DNA of 6,331 nt, taken from assembly GCA_017998585.1 (NCBI GenBank), contig JAGOCT010000107.1, positions 1 to 6,331 on the forward strand. The letters run 5' to 3'. The position numbers and the translations under genes were made by a program. Below, one piece after another: positions 1 through 6,331 of this stretch. This stretch comes from Candidatus Cloacimonadota bacterium. Lineage in GTDB: Bacteria; Cloacimonadota; Cloacimonadia; Cloacimonadales; WRIO01. Each line of letters opens with the position of its first letter. Position 1 is the first letter of the stretch. The notes under the pieces were generated by a model, which did no database searches, was not told where the DNA came from, and saw only the letters and a list, made by a program, of their open reading frames with translations.

Positions 1-727
1 AGTCTGACTGAGTCAGGTCTTGATTATTTTCTTTATAGTGTTTCTCCAGTTTTTTAAAGCGTTCAGTAAATTTCTCGTTACTGATACGCAGGGCGGTATC
101 TGCATCAAAACCTAATTTTCTGGACAAATTTACAATGGTGAATAACAGGTCACCGATTTCTTCTTGTATATTATCACTATCTTGATTTGCAATCGCTTGA
201 TGCAGTTCATCCGTTTCTTCTTGAAGCTTATCAAAAATAGGTTCCAGATCAGGCCAGTCAAAGCCCACAGCAGCTGCTTTCTCCTGAGTTCTCTGAGCGA
301 CAATCAGGGAAGGCATGGCTTTAGGAATCCCTTCAAGAACAGATTCTCTGTGTTTTTTTTCTTCCATTTTGATGAGTTCCCAATTCTTCTTTACCTGATG
401 AACAGAATTAACTTCTTTTTCAGCAAAGATGTGAGGGTGTCTTGAGATCAGTTTCGTGATAATTTTCTGAAAGACTTCTTTTTCATCAAAATGCTTATTT
501 TCTTTAGAAATCTCAATTTGAAGGGCTATGTGTAACAAAAGATCACCCAATTCTTCAGAAAGATGCTGATAATCTTTATTGTCAATTGCTTCAATACATT
601 CATAGAGCTCTTCAATAAAATTAGGTACTAATGTTTCATTTGTTTGCACTTTATCCCAAGGACAACCTGTTTCAGGATGCCTTAGACGCTTCACAATATT
701 GAGTAATGCTTCAAAACTGTTTTTCAT
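1..727 (-). CDS. mazG: MazG, nucleoside triphosphate pyrophosphohydrolase (3' end outside window)
   Basis: MazG is a cytoplasmic all-alpha NTP pyrophosphatase that hydrolyses (d)NTPs to the monophosphate plus pyrophosphate, using Mg2+ held by acidic residues; it cleans or tunes the nucleotide pool. Reading from the ATG at 727-725 gives 242 codons with no stop before the window edge. The E. coli protein is about 263 residues, so only about 20 C-terminal residues should be missing. Two MazG domains are visible. The first has CPWD at 22-25, the metal-binding EExxE at 39-43 with ExxD at 59-62, and RHPHIF at 96-101. The second has VGFDWP at 154-159, EExxE at 170-174 with ExxD at 190-193, and the closing KFxxRF at 219-224. 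Both metal sites look intact. The start overlaps the stop of the HEAT-repeat gene by four bases, so expression is probably coupled to it. No mazEF toxin-antitoxin pair is adjacent, unlike in E. coli. The family call is secure; the cellular role here is not known. Confidence 0.96.
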   Translation of the reverse strand, partial: MKNSFEALLNIVKRLRHPETGCPWDKVQTNETLVPNFIEELYECIEAIDNKDYQHLSEELGDLLLHIALQIEISKENKHFDEKEVFQKIITKLISRHPHIFAEKEVNSVHQVKKNWELIKMEEKKHRESVLEGIPKAMPSLIVAQRTQEKAAAVGFDWPDLEPIFDKLQEETDELHQAIANQDSDNIQEEIGDLLFTIVNLSRKLGFDADTALRISNEKFTERFKKLEKHYKENNQDLTQSD

Positions 728-739
728 ATTTCATTTTCC
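724..739 (-). promoter_or_regulatory. ATGA stop/start overlap with GGA ribosome-binding site for mazG
   Basis: The TGA of the HEAT-repeat gene (726-724) and the ATG of mazG (727-725) share the sequence ATGA. A GGAAAA stretch at 739-734 lies inside the upstream gene, with its GGA core 9 bases before the mazG ATG, and can act as a modest Shine-Dalgarno site. This arrangement is typical of translational coupling by terminating and re-initiating ribosomes. The overlap is seen directly; coupling is inferred. Confidence 0.8.
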
Positions 740-3700
740 AGTTGTTTTATGATGGATATGATATTATTTTTTAATTCTGGTTCTATTGCTGTTCCTGCTA
801 GTGTATGATACAAATTTGGTAATAGCGCTTTATCTATTAAATTTTTATTTACAAGATAGTAGTTAAACATAAAAAGCAGATAGAATTTTGCTCTATCATT
901 CTGAATCAGTGCAGCAATGTTATTTAATCTTGAAAACTTCATATTATGTGTTAATCCAAAAATGATATAATCAGAAAACTGAGCATTTTCTCTATGAGAA
1001 ATGATTGGGTTCATGAAGCTTTGCCATGTATTTGAATCATTTTTGCAGATATTAAGCAGAATTGCTTTTGTTAAAATTTCATCAGTTGATTTAATAATGG
1101 AATTTATCAGACTAATATCATTTTGCGTAAGCACTTTATCTTCAGTTACAAGTAAGGAAATGACGAGTTCTTCTTTTAGCATCATATTTTTTATCTGAGC
1201 ATCATGCTGTTGTTTTAACTGAACAATTTGTTGAGCATCAGTATTACCTTTTAGATTTCTTTCTAATTCACGCTTTAGTTGTTCAATTTTTGCGATGTAA
1301 TCATCCTGATCGAGAATCGTTTTTCGTCTAAAAGAATTGATTTCTCTAATTTTGAATTTTGAATATCGGGTATAGAAGAGATTGTACTCTCTGGTAAACC
1401 AATCTTCATTGAGTTTCCATGTGTTTTCCTTTAACATATTGTCAATCATTTCAACAAATGAAATTAAAGGAATTTCAGCCCCTCTTTGCAATTTTTCTAA
1501 TGAAATATCTGCTGTAACTTTTACATATTCGTCTCTGTCTATACTCAGTTTTTGTAAGACTTTGATACTATCTTTGAATGGCAGATTTCCAAGTGCTTTA
1601 GCCAGAGCAAGTTTTAAACGAGGAGAAGAGGATTCGGAATATTTACTTAAAAGATTGATTGCTTCCGGATTTCCTGTAGAACCAAGTGCTTTGATTACTT
1701 CGATTTGAATATCTTCAATTGGAGAGCTTAGATAACGGGATAGGATATTAATTGTTTGCTGATCTTCTATTTTAGATAATGCATCTATTGCTGCTTTTTT
1801 AATCTCTTTTTCATCAGCTCGAATGAGTTCATCCAGTAATGTCCAGGCATTATCAGAATTTTCAACAGAAATAACAGCTCTGTAAATGTGAGCCTGTACT
1901 TCGAAGCTGACATAATCACATTGCAGTTTTATAAATTGATATAGATTATCATTATGAGTTCTGATAATATAATCCACTATCAGAATTTTTGTATTTGGAT
2001 CGCTTTTGTTCCATAATTCTTTTATAAAGCTATCTGCCTGCTCGTCATGCATTTTATCCAATGTATTCAATGCTTTTTCTATGATATTGAGATTTTGAAA
2101 AGTGCAAATCTTTTTCATAAGGTTGAGGGCTGTTTTATCAGGATAATCAAAAATGGCAGTAATGATTTCCATATGTTCAGAGTCATCCATTTTCATTACA
2201 TCTGTTTCAAACTGATGAAGCGGTCTTGGATCTTCGTTTTTTGCCGTAATGATTAGACCAATCGTTTTACATTTAGTAGAATTACTATTAATCAATAGAC
2301 TGATTTTTGTTTTAATCTCTTTATAGGGTAATAAGGAGAAAAAGATAGCAATATAATAAAGTTTATTGTAATTTTTAGTCTCAAACAATTCCTGTATAAT
2401 TTTATTTGCTTCATTTTCACTGTAAAGATATAGCTTGATAATTGCAAAACCGGCAACTAATGAGTTTGTATCAGAACAAAGAGAATAAACTGTTCTGATT
2501 TGTTCCATTCCTGCCAGTTGGATAAAGAGGATTTTTGCATATTCCTGAATAATTGAATGGTTTATTTTAAAATATTTTCTAAGGATATTCCATGCATTGA
2601 AATCACCCAGATTGATTAAGGATTTGGCTCTCTCTAGTTCAAGCATGAAATTTTTGTCTAGATCAATATTGTTCAGAATTGTAATTGAAAGGGGATGATT
2701 GATTTTAGCAAGAGATTTTATGCCTTCAAGATAGAGATTATTATCCCCGTTTCTCAATAATTCGATAATGATAGGGATTACTTTAGGCGTATTTAACTTA
2801 CCAAGCAATTCTATTATGTGGTATCTGTTTTTTAATTGAATCTTTTCATGTATTTCTGAGAAAATTCTTAAGCATACATCTTGATTTAATGAAGAGATAA
2901 AGTTCATTGTATATTCGCAAACGAGTGCATTATTGTCTAAAGCGAGATTGATAATGGTTATTTCATCATAATCATCTTTAAATAAATGCAATGAACGAGC
3001 AAGTTCTTGTCTTACCAGTACATTTTTTGAGTGAGCAATTTTTTGCAGATAGAAGCTGATATCATCTCCCAGATTTTTTAAGGCTAAGATTGCGTGAATT
3101 TGTAAAGATAAGTTTTTAGATTGAACAAAACCTTCCAGAATTGGGCGTTGCGCTTCTAGTTTAAGTAAACCTATCAATTTACAAATCATAATTTTAACAT
3201 CAACATCAGCATCAGAAGCAAAACCTTTCAGATCTGGCAGATTATCCACAAAAAGAGCATACATATTATCTGAAATCAATTTCAGCCTTGAAATACTTTC
3301 AATCCAGAATTGCATCAGTATTCCATAATGATAGGCATAAATCAGATTTGATTTATCACTTAACTCCTTTTCAACTAATTCCTGAATCTTCTCTGGATCA
3401 TCAAGACTTTTCTTTTGAATCAGGTATTTTTTTTCTATTTCCAGATAAGCAATAGAGATATTCTCTACTGGACGCTTATTGATTTGTTTGCTCATATAGA
3501 CAAAGTTAACTTCTCCACCAATCAGTGATAATGCTTTGAGATAAAAATCAATTTCAAAATTTGGATTTTCTATACGTGAATCAATGAGGTTTTGGATTGC
3601 AAGTGAACTTTTATCAAGTAAAGCTAACAGATTTGTATCTTTAATGATTTCGTGTAGTGTTAGATTGAGTTTTTTGGTTAGTAATGAATTTTCATTGAAA

Positions 3701-4632
3701 TGAAAATTTTCAATAATCTCAGGTTTAAACTTTTCTTTGACTAATTCATCTACCCATTCAAAGCCAGGATAGTAATGATTCAACCACATGAGATCGTGAA
3801 AGTAATGGTTATTAAAAAAGACGTCTATCCACTTATTAACCATTGGCCTTGATAAAATTTTTTGCATTTTTTCAATTTCACCATAAGAGAAATTCGTAAA
3901 ACAAGAGAAAAATTCTGGTTCGTAACAATAATCTGTATTGAGAAGCTGAATCAGCTGTTTTTTCTCATCAGTACTTATGTTTATCAGATTAATAATTGTT
4001 AATAAGGATTCTCGGTTTTGAGGTTCAAGGCAATGATTATTTTTAATAAAATCGGAAAGAAAGGTCACGTGATCTTTCATTGTCGGATTATAAGATATAA
4101 TAAACTGGTAAACAATCTCTTCAAGCCTGACTGTCTCATGGTTGAGCGATTTATCATCATTTATGACAGGTAATTCGCATTCCTCCAGAATCATTTTGAG
4201 TTTTAAATATTTTTCATCTGGGGCAAAGCGGTTTATCTGATCTTGTGAAGCTGTTTTGTTATGTATTAAAACACTTTCAAGGTTCTTTTTAGCATTTGGA
4301 TCAATCTGTGGATTTTTAATCAGTGTTTCAATGTCTTTTTTTTCCAGTCTTTGTTTTACATAGATTACGAGCTCAGACTGCAATTTTGAGGCTTCCAGCC
4401 ATGTAAAAATTTTGTTGAAATGATCAAACTTGATTTTATGATTTTTTAAAAGTTCCATCACAATATGATAACGTACCTGTTTATCCAGTTTTGAAATCTC
4501 TAATAGTTCATCGACAGCATTTACCTGCCAAAGTTTTTGAATGATTTTATTCTTTTCTTCAGATTCAGGGTTATACATTTCAAGTAGTTTTTGTGGGTTC
4601 TTGGAGAAAATCATATTCAAGGCTTTTAACAT
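724..4632 (-). CDS. Giant HEAT-repeat protein of unknown function, with C-terminal coiled coil
   Basis: The 1302-residue protein shows no enzyme motif, signal peptide or membrane segment that I recognise, so it is probably a cytoplasmic scaffold or binding protein. Residues 1-460 are predicted helical by eye (amphipathic, rich in Leu, Ile, Lys, Asn) but match no family I know. Residues about 465-720 contain degenerate HEAT-like helix pairs, for example around 480-522, 532-551, 603-626 and 634-676. Residues 720-930 are again helical and more diverged. The clearest HEAT units lie at about 943-1048, three or so tandem repeats with the usual A..AL..L pattern (KAAIDALSKI, EVIKALGSTG, ALAKALGNL). 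A charged Gln/Lys/Glu-rich probable coiled coil follows at about 1107-1155, then a helical tail to 1302. The ATG at 4632 is chosen because it is the first in frame and sits next to a plausible promoter; Met7 is an alternative, but neither has a strong Shine-Dalgarno site. The stop overlaps the start of mazG. HEAT repeats mediate protein or nucleic-acid binding in many unrelated systems, so a specific function cannot be given. Confidence 0.9.
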   Translation of the reverse strand: MLKALNMIFSKNPQKLLEMYNPESEEKNKIIQKLWQVNAVDELLEISKLDKQVRYHIVMELLKNHKIKFDHFNKIFTWLEASKLQSELVIYVKQRLEKKDIETLIKNPQIDPNAKKNLESVLIHNKTASQDQINRFAPDEKYLKLKMILEECELPVINDDKSLNHETVRLEEIVYQFIISYNPTMKDHVTFLSDFIKNNHCLEPQNRESLLTIINLINISTDEKKQLIQLLNTDYCYEPEFFSCFTNFSYGEIEKMQKILSRPMVNKWIDVFFNNHYFHDLMWLNHYYPGFEWVDELVKEKFKPEIIENFHFNENSLLTKKLNLTLHEIIKDTNLLALLDKSSLAIQNLIDSRIENPNFEIDFYLKALSLIGGEVNFVYMSKQINKRPVENISIAYLEIEKKYLIQKKSLDDPEKIQELVEKELSDKSNLIYAYHYGILMQFWIESISRLKLISDNMYALFVDNLPDLKGFASDADVDVKIMICKLIGLLKLEAQRPILEGFVQSKNLSLQIHAILALKNLGDDISFYLQKIAHSKNVLVRQELARSLHLFKDDYDEITIINLALDNNALVCEYTMNFISSLNQDVCLRIFSEIHEKIQLKNRYHIIELLGKLNTPKVIPIIIELLRNGDNNLYLEGIKSLAKINHPLSITILNNIDLDKNFMLELERAKSLINLGDFNAWNILRKYFKINHSIIQEYAKILFIQLAGMEQIRTVYSLCSDTNSLVAGFAIIKLYLYSENEANKIIQELFETKNYNKLYYIAIFFSLLPYKEIKTKISLLINSNSTKCKTIGLIITAKNEDPRPLHQFETDVMKMDDSEHMEIITAIFDYPDKTALNLMKKICTFQNLNIIEKALNTLDKMHDEQADSFIKELWNKSDPNTKILIVDYIIRTHNDNLYQFIKLQCDYVSFEVQAHIYRAVISVENSDNAWTLLDELIRADEKEIKKAAIDALSKIEDQQTINILSRYLSSPIEDIQIEVIKALGSTGNPEAINLLSKYSESSSPRLKLALAKALGNLPFKDSIKVLQKLSIDRDEYVKVTADISLEKLQRGAEIPLISFVEMIDNMLKENTWKLNEDWFTREYNLFYTRYSKFKIREINSFRRKTILDQDDYIAKIEQLKRELERNLKGNTDAQQIVQLKQQHDAQIKNMMLKEELVISLLVTEDKVLTQNDISLINSIIKSTDEILTKAILLNICKNDSNTWQSFMNPIISHRENAQFSDYIIFGLTHNMKFSRLNNIAALIQNDRAKFYLLFMFNYYLVNKNLIDKALLPNLYHTLAGTAIEPELKNNIISIIKQLENEI

Positions 4633-4641
4633 AGATCTTTG

Positions 4642-4679
4642 CTTTCTATCTATATATTTAAAGATTAAAAAATCAACAA
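4642..4679 (-). promoter_or_regulatory. Putative sigma-70-type promoter for the HEAT-repeat gene and mazG
   Basis: On the minus strand TTGTTG (4679-4674) and TATATA (4656-4651) are separated by exactly 17 bases, a good match to the -35/-10 consensus. The -35 box lies in the distal arm of the preceding terminator hairpin. Transcription starting about 7 bases after the -10 would give a leader of only about a dozen bases before the ATG at 4632. A purine stretch AGAAAG (4647-4642) is the only Shine-Dalgarno candidate, and it is weak and might lie at the very 5' end of the transcript. AT-rich DNA makes chance matches common, so this is a moderate call. Confidence 0.45.
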
Positions 4680-4703
4680 GGGCATTTTCAATCCCTTGTT
4701 GAT
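4667..4703 (-). terminator. Rho-independent terminator after kamE
   Basis: ATCAACAAGGG at 4672-4682 and CCCTTGTTGAT at 4693-4703 form a perfect 11-bp inverted repeat around a 10-base loop. Read on the minus strand, the distal arm runs directly into a stretch of six T (one in the stem), the usual form of an intrinsic terminator. The inner loop can add three more pairs past a bulged G, closing on GAA. It lies about 44 bases past the kamE stop codon and before the HEAT-repeat gene, so it should end the kam transcript. On the plus strand no T tract follows, so it works in one direction only. Confidence 0.85.
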
Positions 4704-4726
4704 ACCATAAAATTTTAAAACCATTT

Positions 4727-4754
4727 AATCATAAGGAATTGTCTGCTTATGATT
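4727..4754. repeat. Perfect 9-bp inverted repeat spanning the kamE stop codon
   Basis: AATCATAAG (4727-4735) and CTTATGATT (4746-4754) are exact reverse complements around a 10-base spacer. The right arm contains the last codons and the TAA stop of kamE (4749-4747). In the kam mRNA it would form an AT-rich hairpin just at the end of translation, ahead of the stronger terminator. On the plus strand it is followed by a T tract, so it could also stop any antisense transcript coming from the HEAT-gene side. The repeat is seen directly; any function is inferred. Confidence 0.5.
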
Positions 4755-5493
4755 TTTTTGATAATTCAACGGCGATAAAGGACGCAACATCAGTAGAATA
4801 AGAGCCAGCTCCAAAACCGGCATCATAGCCTAGTTCTATTGCCAGTTCATGGGTAATTCTTGGTCCACCACAGATAAACAGCATTTTTTTTCTGAGTCCT
4901 TCTGCTTCTGCCATTTCTATTAGTCTCGTCAGATTCTGGATATGTATATTTTTTTGGGTTACGATTTGAGAGACCAGAATTACATCTGCATTCAGTTCTC
5001 TGGCTTTAGCCAGTAAATCTTCAGATAATACCTGAGCACCCATATTTAATGTATTAAAACATTTATATCTTTCAAGACCATAACGATGATTGTAGCCTTT
5101 CATATTCATGATGGCATCTATTCCAACTGTATGAGCATCAGATTCTATACATGCTCCAATGACAGTCAGTTTTCGTCCAATATTTTTTTCAACATAATCA
5201 TCAGTTTCGTCCATTGTCATAACAGGTGTGTCAACGGTTTTAACCTGGATTTTGGTTAAATCAACAAATGCATTTGTGTTGGCATACGCAACGATATGTG
5301 CAAAGCCTTCAGTTAAGTCACTGATATAACATACTTCAATTTCATCCATTCCCATTTGTTTAAGGAGTTGTCTGGCTGCTTCTTTACCGGACTCATCTGC
5401 TTTAACAGGCATAGAGAAAGAGAGTTGCATACGTCCGTCGTTCATCGTATCTCCGTATGGACGAACAAATGTCGGGTCAAATTTACTACTCAT
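4747..5493 (-). CDS. kamE: Lysine 5,6-aminomutase, beta (cobalamin-binding) subunit KamE
   Basis: KamE pairs with KamD to form the adenosylcobalamin- and PLP-dependent mutase that moves the terminal amino group of D-lysine or L-beta-lysine to the neighbouring carbon, giving 2,5- or 3,5-diaminohexanoate in lysine fermentation. The 248 residues compare with about 262 in the C. sticklandii protein. An N-terminal dimerisation-type region (about 1-105) is followed by a Rossmann-like B12 domain (about 107-248). This domain has the base-off cobalamin motif D119-x-H121-x-x-G124, where His121 should be the lower cobalt ligand, then Ser175 in VSQIVTQ, the GG pair at 209-210 and GAGS at 228-231. Lys132, eleven residues after the histidine, matches the spacing of the His133/Lys144 pair recalled for C. 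sticklandii KamE, where the lysine forms the internal aldimine with PLP. The ATG at 5493 is supported by AGAGAGG six bases upstream. A separate small B12 subunit argues against ornithine 4,5-aminomutase, in which the B12 domain is fused to the large subunit. Confidence 0.96.
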   Translation of the reverse strand: MSSKFDPTFVRPYGDTMNDGRMQLSFSMPVKADESGKEAARQLLKQMGMDEIEVCYISDLTEGFAHIVAYANTNAFVDLTKIQVKTVDTPVMTMDETDDYVEKNIGRKLTVIGACIESDAHTVGIDAIMNMKGYNHRYGLERYKCFNTLNMGAQVLSEDLLAKARELNADVILVSQIVTQKNIHIQNLTRLIEMAEAEGLRKKMLFICGGPRITHELAIELGYDAGFGAGSYSTDVASFIAVELSKKS

Positions 5494-5499
5494 TTTTTA

Positions 5500-5506
5500 C
5501 CTCTCT
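5500..5506 (-). promoter_or_regulatory. Strong Shine-Dalgarno site of kamE overlapping the kamD stop
   Basis: AGAGAGG on the minus strand lies six bases before the kamE ATG and shares two bases with the TAG stop of kamD (5507-5505). It fixes the kamE start and ties the two subunits together for balanced translation. It is the strongest ribosome-binding site in the window and shows that the host uses Shine-Dalgarno initiation at least for this gene. Confidence 0.8.
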
Positions 5507-6331
5507 AGTCTATGTTTAATTCTTGTTTTATTTTATCCATAAATGGGTTGATATAATCTTCAGCTCTTCTGAAAACACCATCCAAGCCTTTACCGTTGTT
5601 TTCATTACGTTTGATATCGGCAAATTCTCCTTTTTCCAGCGCATTAAACAAGCCTTGTTCAGCAACGCGTTTAAGGAAATCAGTTGCTTCATCCAATACT
5701 TTCTCTGCTCTTTTATTGATAAATCCATCTTTATCAATAGATATTTCTTTGTATAAATCACGAGTGGTATTGAAAATATACTGTGCATTTTCGATACCTA
5801 ATGCTCTGTCTGCAAGATGAGGGGTATGTACTGCTTCTGTAAGCATTCCTAAAAGTTGTACTCCTTGTCCAGTCAACTGTGCTACCATGTTAAACATGCC
5901 ATTGATAAGGTAAGTTTTGAAAATATTACCGGTCACATGCTTCGTAGGAGGCATATATTTAATTGGCGCTACAGGGAAAAGAGTTTTGGTTAACAAGGCA
6001 TGAGATAACTCATAGAGAAATGAGTTTTCCATGTCAGGGTCTATTTCATAAGCATGACCGATACCCATTTTCTCTGGTCTGACACCTGATAAATTTGCAA
6101 ACGATTCGTTGATTAACTGAGAAGCAGTAACAGTATATGCTTTTTCAACAGCATCTGACGTAGTCAGATAATTATCTTCACCTGTTTGGATTTCTATATC
6201 AGCCAATGCATTAATCATTCTTGAAAAATACTGATCGAGGAGTGTGCGTTTTGGATTGATATCTCTGAAAAGAATGCCATACATTGCATCGTTAAGCATG
6301 ACATCCAGTCTTTCCATAGCACCCATAGCTG
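5505..6331 (-). CDS. kamD: Lysine 5,6-aminomutase, alpha subunit KamD (C-terminal half; 5' end outside window)
   Basis: This is the large, catalytic TIM-barrel subunit that binds substrate and PLP together with KamE. The frame is open to the right edge, with an alanine codon just before the first visible Met, so that Met at 6326 is internal and not the start. About 274 codons are present of a family length near 516. Numbering from that Met, Tyr16, Arg21, Asp51, Asn52 and Lys123 fall at a constant offset of 247 from Tyr263, Arg268, Asp298, Asn299 and Lys370 of the C. sticklandii alpha subunit as I recall them. Those residues contact PLP or take part in catalysis, so the active site looks intact. 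The conserved stretches GAMERLDVMLNDAMYGILFRD and TGEDNYLTT are typical of the family. It ends in TAG 11 bases before the kamE ATG, and the two genes are clearly one operon. The upstream genes, possibly kamA or other lysine-fermentation genes, are not visible. Confidence 0.95.
   Translation of the reverse strand, partial: AMGAMERLDVMLNDAMYGILFRDINPKRTLLDQYFSRMINALADIEIQTGEDNYLTTSDAVEKAYTVTASQLINESFANLSGVRPEKMGIGHAYEIDPDMENSFLYELSHALLTKTLFPVAPIKYMPPTKHVTGNIFKTYLINGMFNMVAQLTGQGVQLLGMLTEAVHTPHLADRALGIENAQYIFNTTRDLYKEISIDKDGFINKRAEKVLDEATDFLKRVAEQGLFNALEKGEFADIKRNENNGKGLDGVFRRAEDYINPFMDKIKQELNID

Noticed and set aside
164..445. Plus-strand open frame of 93 codons
   Set aside because: It is antisense to mazG, whose frame there carries conserved MazG motifs. 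The predicted product is a low-complexity Phe/Ile-rich sequence with no recognisable family.
1382..1708. Plus-strand open frame of 108 codons (also smaller ones at 1001-1198 and 2047-2256)
   Set aside because: All lie opposite the HEAT-repeat gene and give Ser/Phe/Ile-rich shadow translations without a convincing ribosome-binding site.
724..4632. HEAT-repeat protein as a phycobilisome lyase, DNA glycosylase (AlkD) or condensin-type protein
   Set aside because: HEAT repeats alone do not identify these families. No AlkD-type catalytic pattern or other diagnostic motif was seen, and the length and layout do not match.
5523..5820. Overlapping short frames on both strands inside kamD
   Set aside because: They lie within the well-conserved kamD coding region and have no independent support.
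5505..6326. kamD read as a complete 273-residue gene starting at the Met at 6326
   Set aside because: The frame continues upstream through an alanine codon to the window edge, the sequence around this Met is an internal conserved block of KamD, and the family is about twice this length.
4747..6331. D-ornithine 4,5-aminomutase (OraS/OraE) instead of KamDE
   Set aside because: In OraE the B12 domain is fused to the TIM barrel in one large chain. Here the B12 protein is a separate small subunit, and both chains carry KamD/KamE-type residues.

Overview
The window is AT-rich bacterial DNA, about one third G+C by eye. It carries four genes, all on the minus strand and closely packed. Read in the direction of transcription (right to left) they are: the 3' half of kamD and a complete kamE (lysine 5,6-aminomutase subunits), a 114-base intergenic gap with a rho-independent terminator and a likely promoter, a complete 1302-residue HEAT-repeat protein of unknown function, and mazG (nucleoside triphosphate pyrophosphohydrolase), which runs off the left edge. 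No tRNA, rRNA, CRISPR array, insertion sequence or plus-strand gene could be supported.

The organism is probably an anaerobe that ferments amino acids. KamDE is the adenosylcobalamin- and PLP-dependent second mutase of the lysine-to-acetate/butyrate fermentation, known from Clostridia, Fusobacteria, Porphyromonas-type Bacteroidota and Cloacimonadota. A clear Shine-Dalgarno sequence before kamE and the low G+C argue mildly against typical Bacteroidota. A Cloacimonadota-like, fusobacterial or clostridial genome would fit, but the window alone does not settle this.

Right part (4747-6331): kamD and kamE form a two-gene unit 11 bases apart, and the kamE ribosome-binding site overlaps the kamD stop codon. 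The cofactor residues known from the Clostridium sticklandii enzyme appear to be kept in both subunits. The unit ends in a terminator at 4672-4703.

Left part (1-4632): a second unit begins just after the terminator. Its likely promoter takes its -35 box from the distal arm of the terminator hairpin. The long HEAT-repeat gene ends in an ATGA overlap with the mazG start, so the two are probably translationally coupled. This pairing of a very large helical-repeat protein with a nucleotide-pool enzyme is the least explained feature of the window. The kam genes look like ordinary catabolic genes placed upstream by chance or by weak read-through.
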